Assembly: GCA_949361645.1 (NCBI GenBank)
Contig: OX442435.1
Coordinates: 5,318,220-5,382,219 of the forward strand
DNA: 64,000 nt
From: Spongilla lacustris
Taxonomy: Eukaryota; Porifera; Demospongiae; Spongillida; Spongillidae
Direction of reading: 5' to 3'
The notes below the pieces were generated by a model. The model saw only the letters and a list, made by a program, of their open reading frames with translations, did not search any database and was not told the origin of the DNA. Positions within the stretch are counted from its first letter, which is position 1. Every line of letters begins with the position of its first letter. Below, piece by piece: positions 63,351-64,000 of the stretch. The position numbers and the translations under genes were made by a program.

Positions 63351-63649
63351 TCAAATAGACGATCCATATGCAGTGTTTGTATTTATCTCCATGACATCTT
63401 CATCCATCTCCATCTTATTATTAGTGCCCACCTCGTCATACACAGTGGCAGGATCAGCATGTGAACTTGGTTTGCATGGTTCTTTGGACCTTCTTGAAGT
63501 GTAGCAGAGAACAGAAGCCACCAAAACTCCAAGAGAGAAGGACACCACAAAGGTGACAGAGACTGATGCCCCAACTGCTTCACCAATGGATGCCCCAACT
63601 GCTGTACCAATGGAACCAACTGCTGCTGTGCAAGTGTTATAAGGTGGAC
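63351..63649 (-). CDS. 3' terminal exon of a single-pass membrane receptor
   Basis: Minus-strand exon starting after the acceptor ctaaccctttag in phase 1 and ending at TGA (63351-63353), 99 codons including the stop. It encodes a short Ala/Gly/Val-rich segment with an internal repeat (GTAVGAS, GEAVGAS), a transmembrane helix (VTFVVSFSLGVLVASVLCY), a basic stop-transfer (SRRSK) and a cytoplasmic tail with tyrosines (ATVYDEVGT, NTAYGSSI). The phase-1 entry matches the domain cassettes of the Ig/FN3 receptor at 33451-34990, so the missing upstream exons, beyond 64000, probably encode Ig or FN3 domains. Signalling role inferred from the tail only. Confidence 0.7.
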
Positions 63650-64000
63650 CTAAAGGGTTAGATAATAGAGAACCTGAATTCAAGATTGCAGCTGATTGCT
63701 CTTGGATATATCATATGGTTAGCTACATGTAGTACTATACATTGTGTGTGTACATGCATGTATTGCTACCTATATATTAGCTAAATATAATTTGTTGGTT
63801 TATACATGCATGCACACTGTACATAGATTGGGATATACAGCACTAACAAGAGCCAACTTAAGATCCTCTGTAACTCCTTCCCCTCCCCTTCCCTTACAGT
63901 CACACCATCAGTCCTAGTTCCCAGGTCTTTGTAGTTTCAGTCAATGGTGAGGATAGCTAACATGATCATCTGGTGTGCTATAATCATGCTCTCAAACAAA
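63650..64000. other. intron of the receptor gene ending at 63351
   Basis: No exon recognised before the window edge. A pyrimidine-rich stretch cccctccccttcccttacag at 63880-63899 is a plus-strand acceptor look-alike and is not assigned. Confidence 0.35.

Overview
This is eukaryotic, intron-bearing and very repeat-rich animal DNA from a draft assembly (there is a 200-base N gap at 32277-32476). Everything gene-like that I recognise fits a marine invertebrate. The mix of compact Ig/FN3 membrane receptors built from symmetric phase-1 exons, many decayed DNA transposons, palindromic GTAC/ACATGT-rich sequence and fragments of animal retrotransposons makes a demosponge my best guess, but this is an inference and no taxon marker is present.

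Genes. All confidently modelled genes lie on the minus strand. (1) A tandem pair of receptor paralogues occupies 1-9.6 kb. Copy 1 contributes a signal-peptide exon at 2297-2391 and an internal exon running off the left edge (1-73). Copy 2 has an ectodomain, transmembrane helix and tyrosine-rich tail at 3306-6291, but its signal-peptide exon (7813-9317) is split by a 1.4 kb transposon and carries a 4-base deletion. (2) A complete six-exon deoxynucleoside-kinase-family gene lies at 13196-15757. (3) Part of an Ig-Ig-FN3-FN3 receptor lies at 33451-34990 and ends against a (GGGA)n tract about 970 bases long plus the assembly gap. (4) A beta-trefoil (ricin-B-type lectin fold) gene lies at 56771-58610, with a one-base frame disruption. 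(5) The 3' exon of another membrane receptor lies at 63351-63649. Exon junctions were derived by hand from splice consensus and reading phase.

Mobile DNA. The window holds a hAT-like element in receptor copy 1 (886-1815), a CACTA-like element in receptor copy 2 (7853-9263), and a hAT-like element with a perfect 5-bp duplication (39454-40133). It also holds several small foldback elements, a Ty3/Gypsy Gag relic (22761-23540) with an oppositely oriented RNase H relic (24230-24575), and a BEL/Pao relic (59531-62309) with a probable 3' LTR start. At least six 3' tails of reverse-transcriptase elements are scattered through the window. Many 10-40 base runs of G or C sit next to transposon ends.

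Tandem repeats. Minisatellites with units of 18-28 bp, two long (GT)n tracts, one 20-bp minisatellite family at two loci, and a ~0.9 kb direct tandem duplication (43256-45008) fill much of 23-29 kb and 43-46 kb. Their long open frames are artefacts of repeat periodicity.

I see no cluster that looks like a new multi-gene system. The most informative locus is the duplicated receptor pair, where each copy serves as the empty-site control for the transposon in the other. The remaining long stretches are described as intergenic or intronic with no supportable gene.
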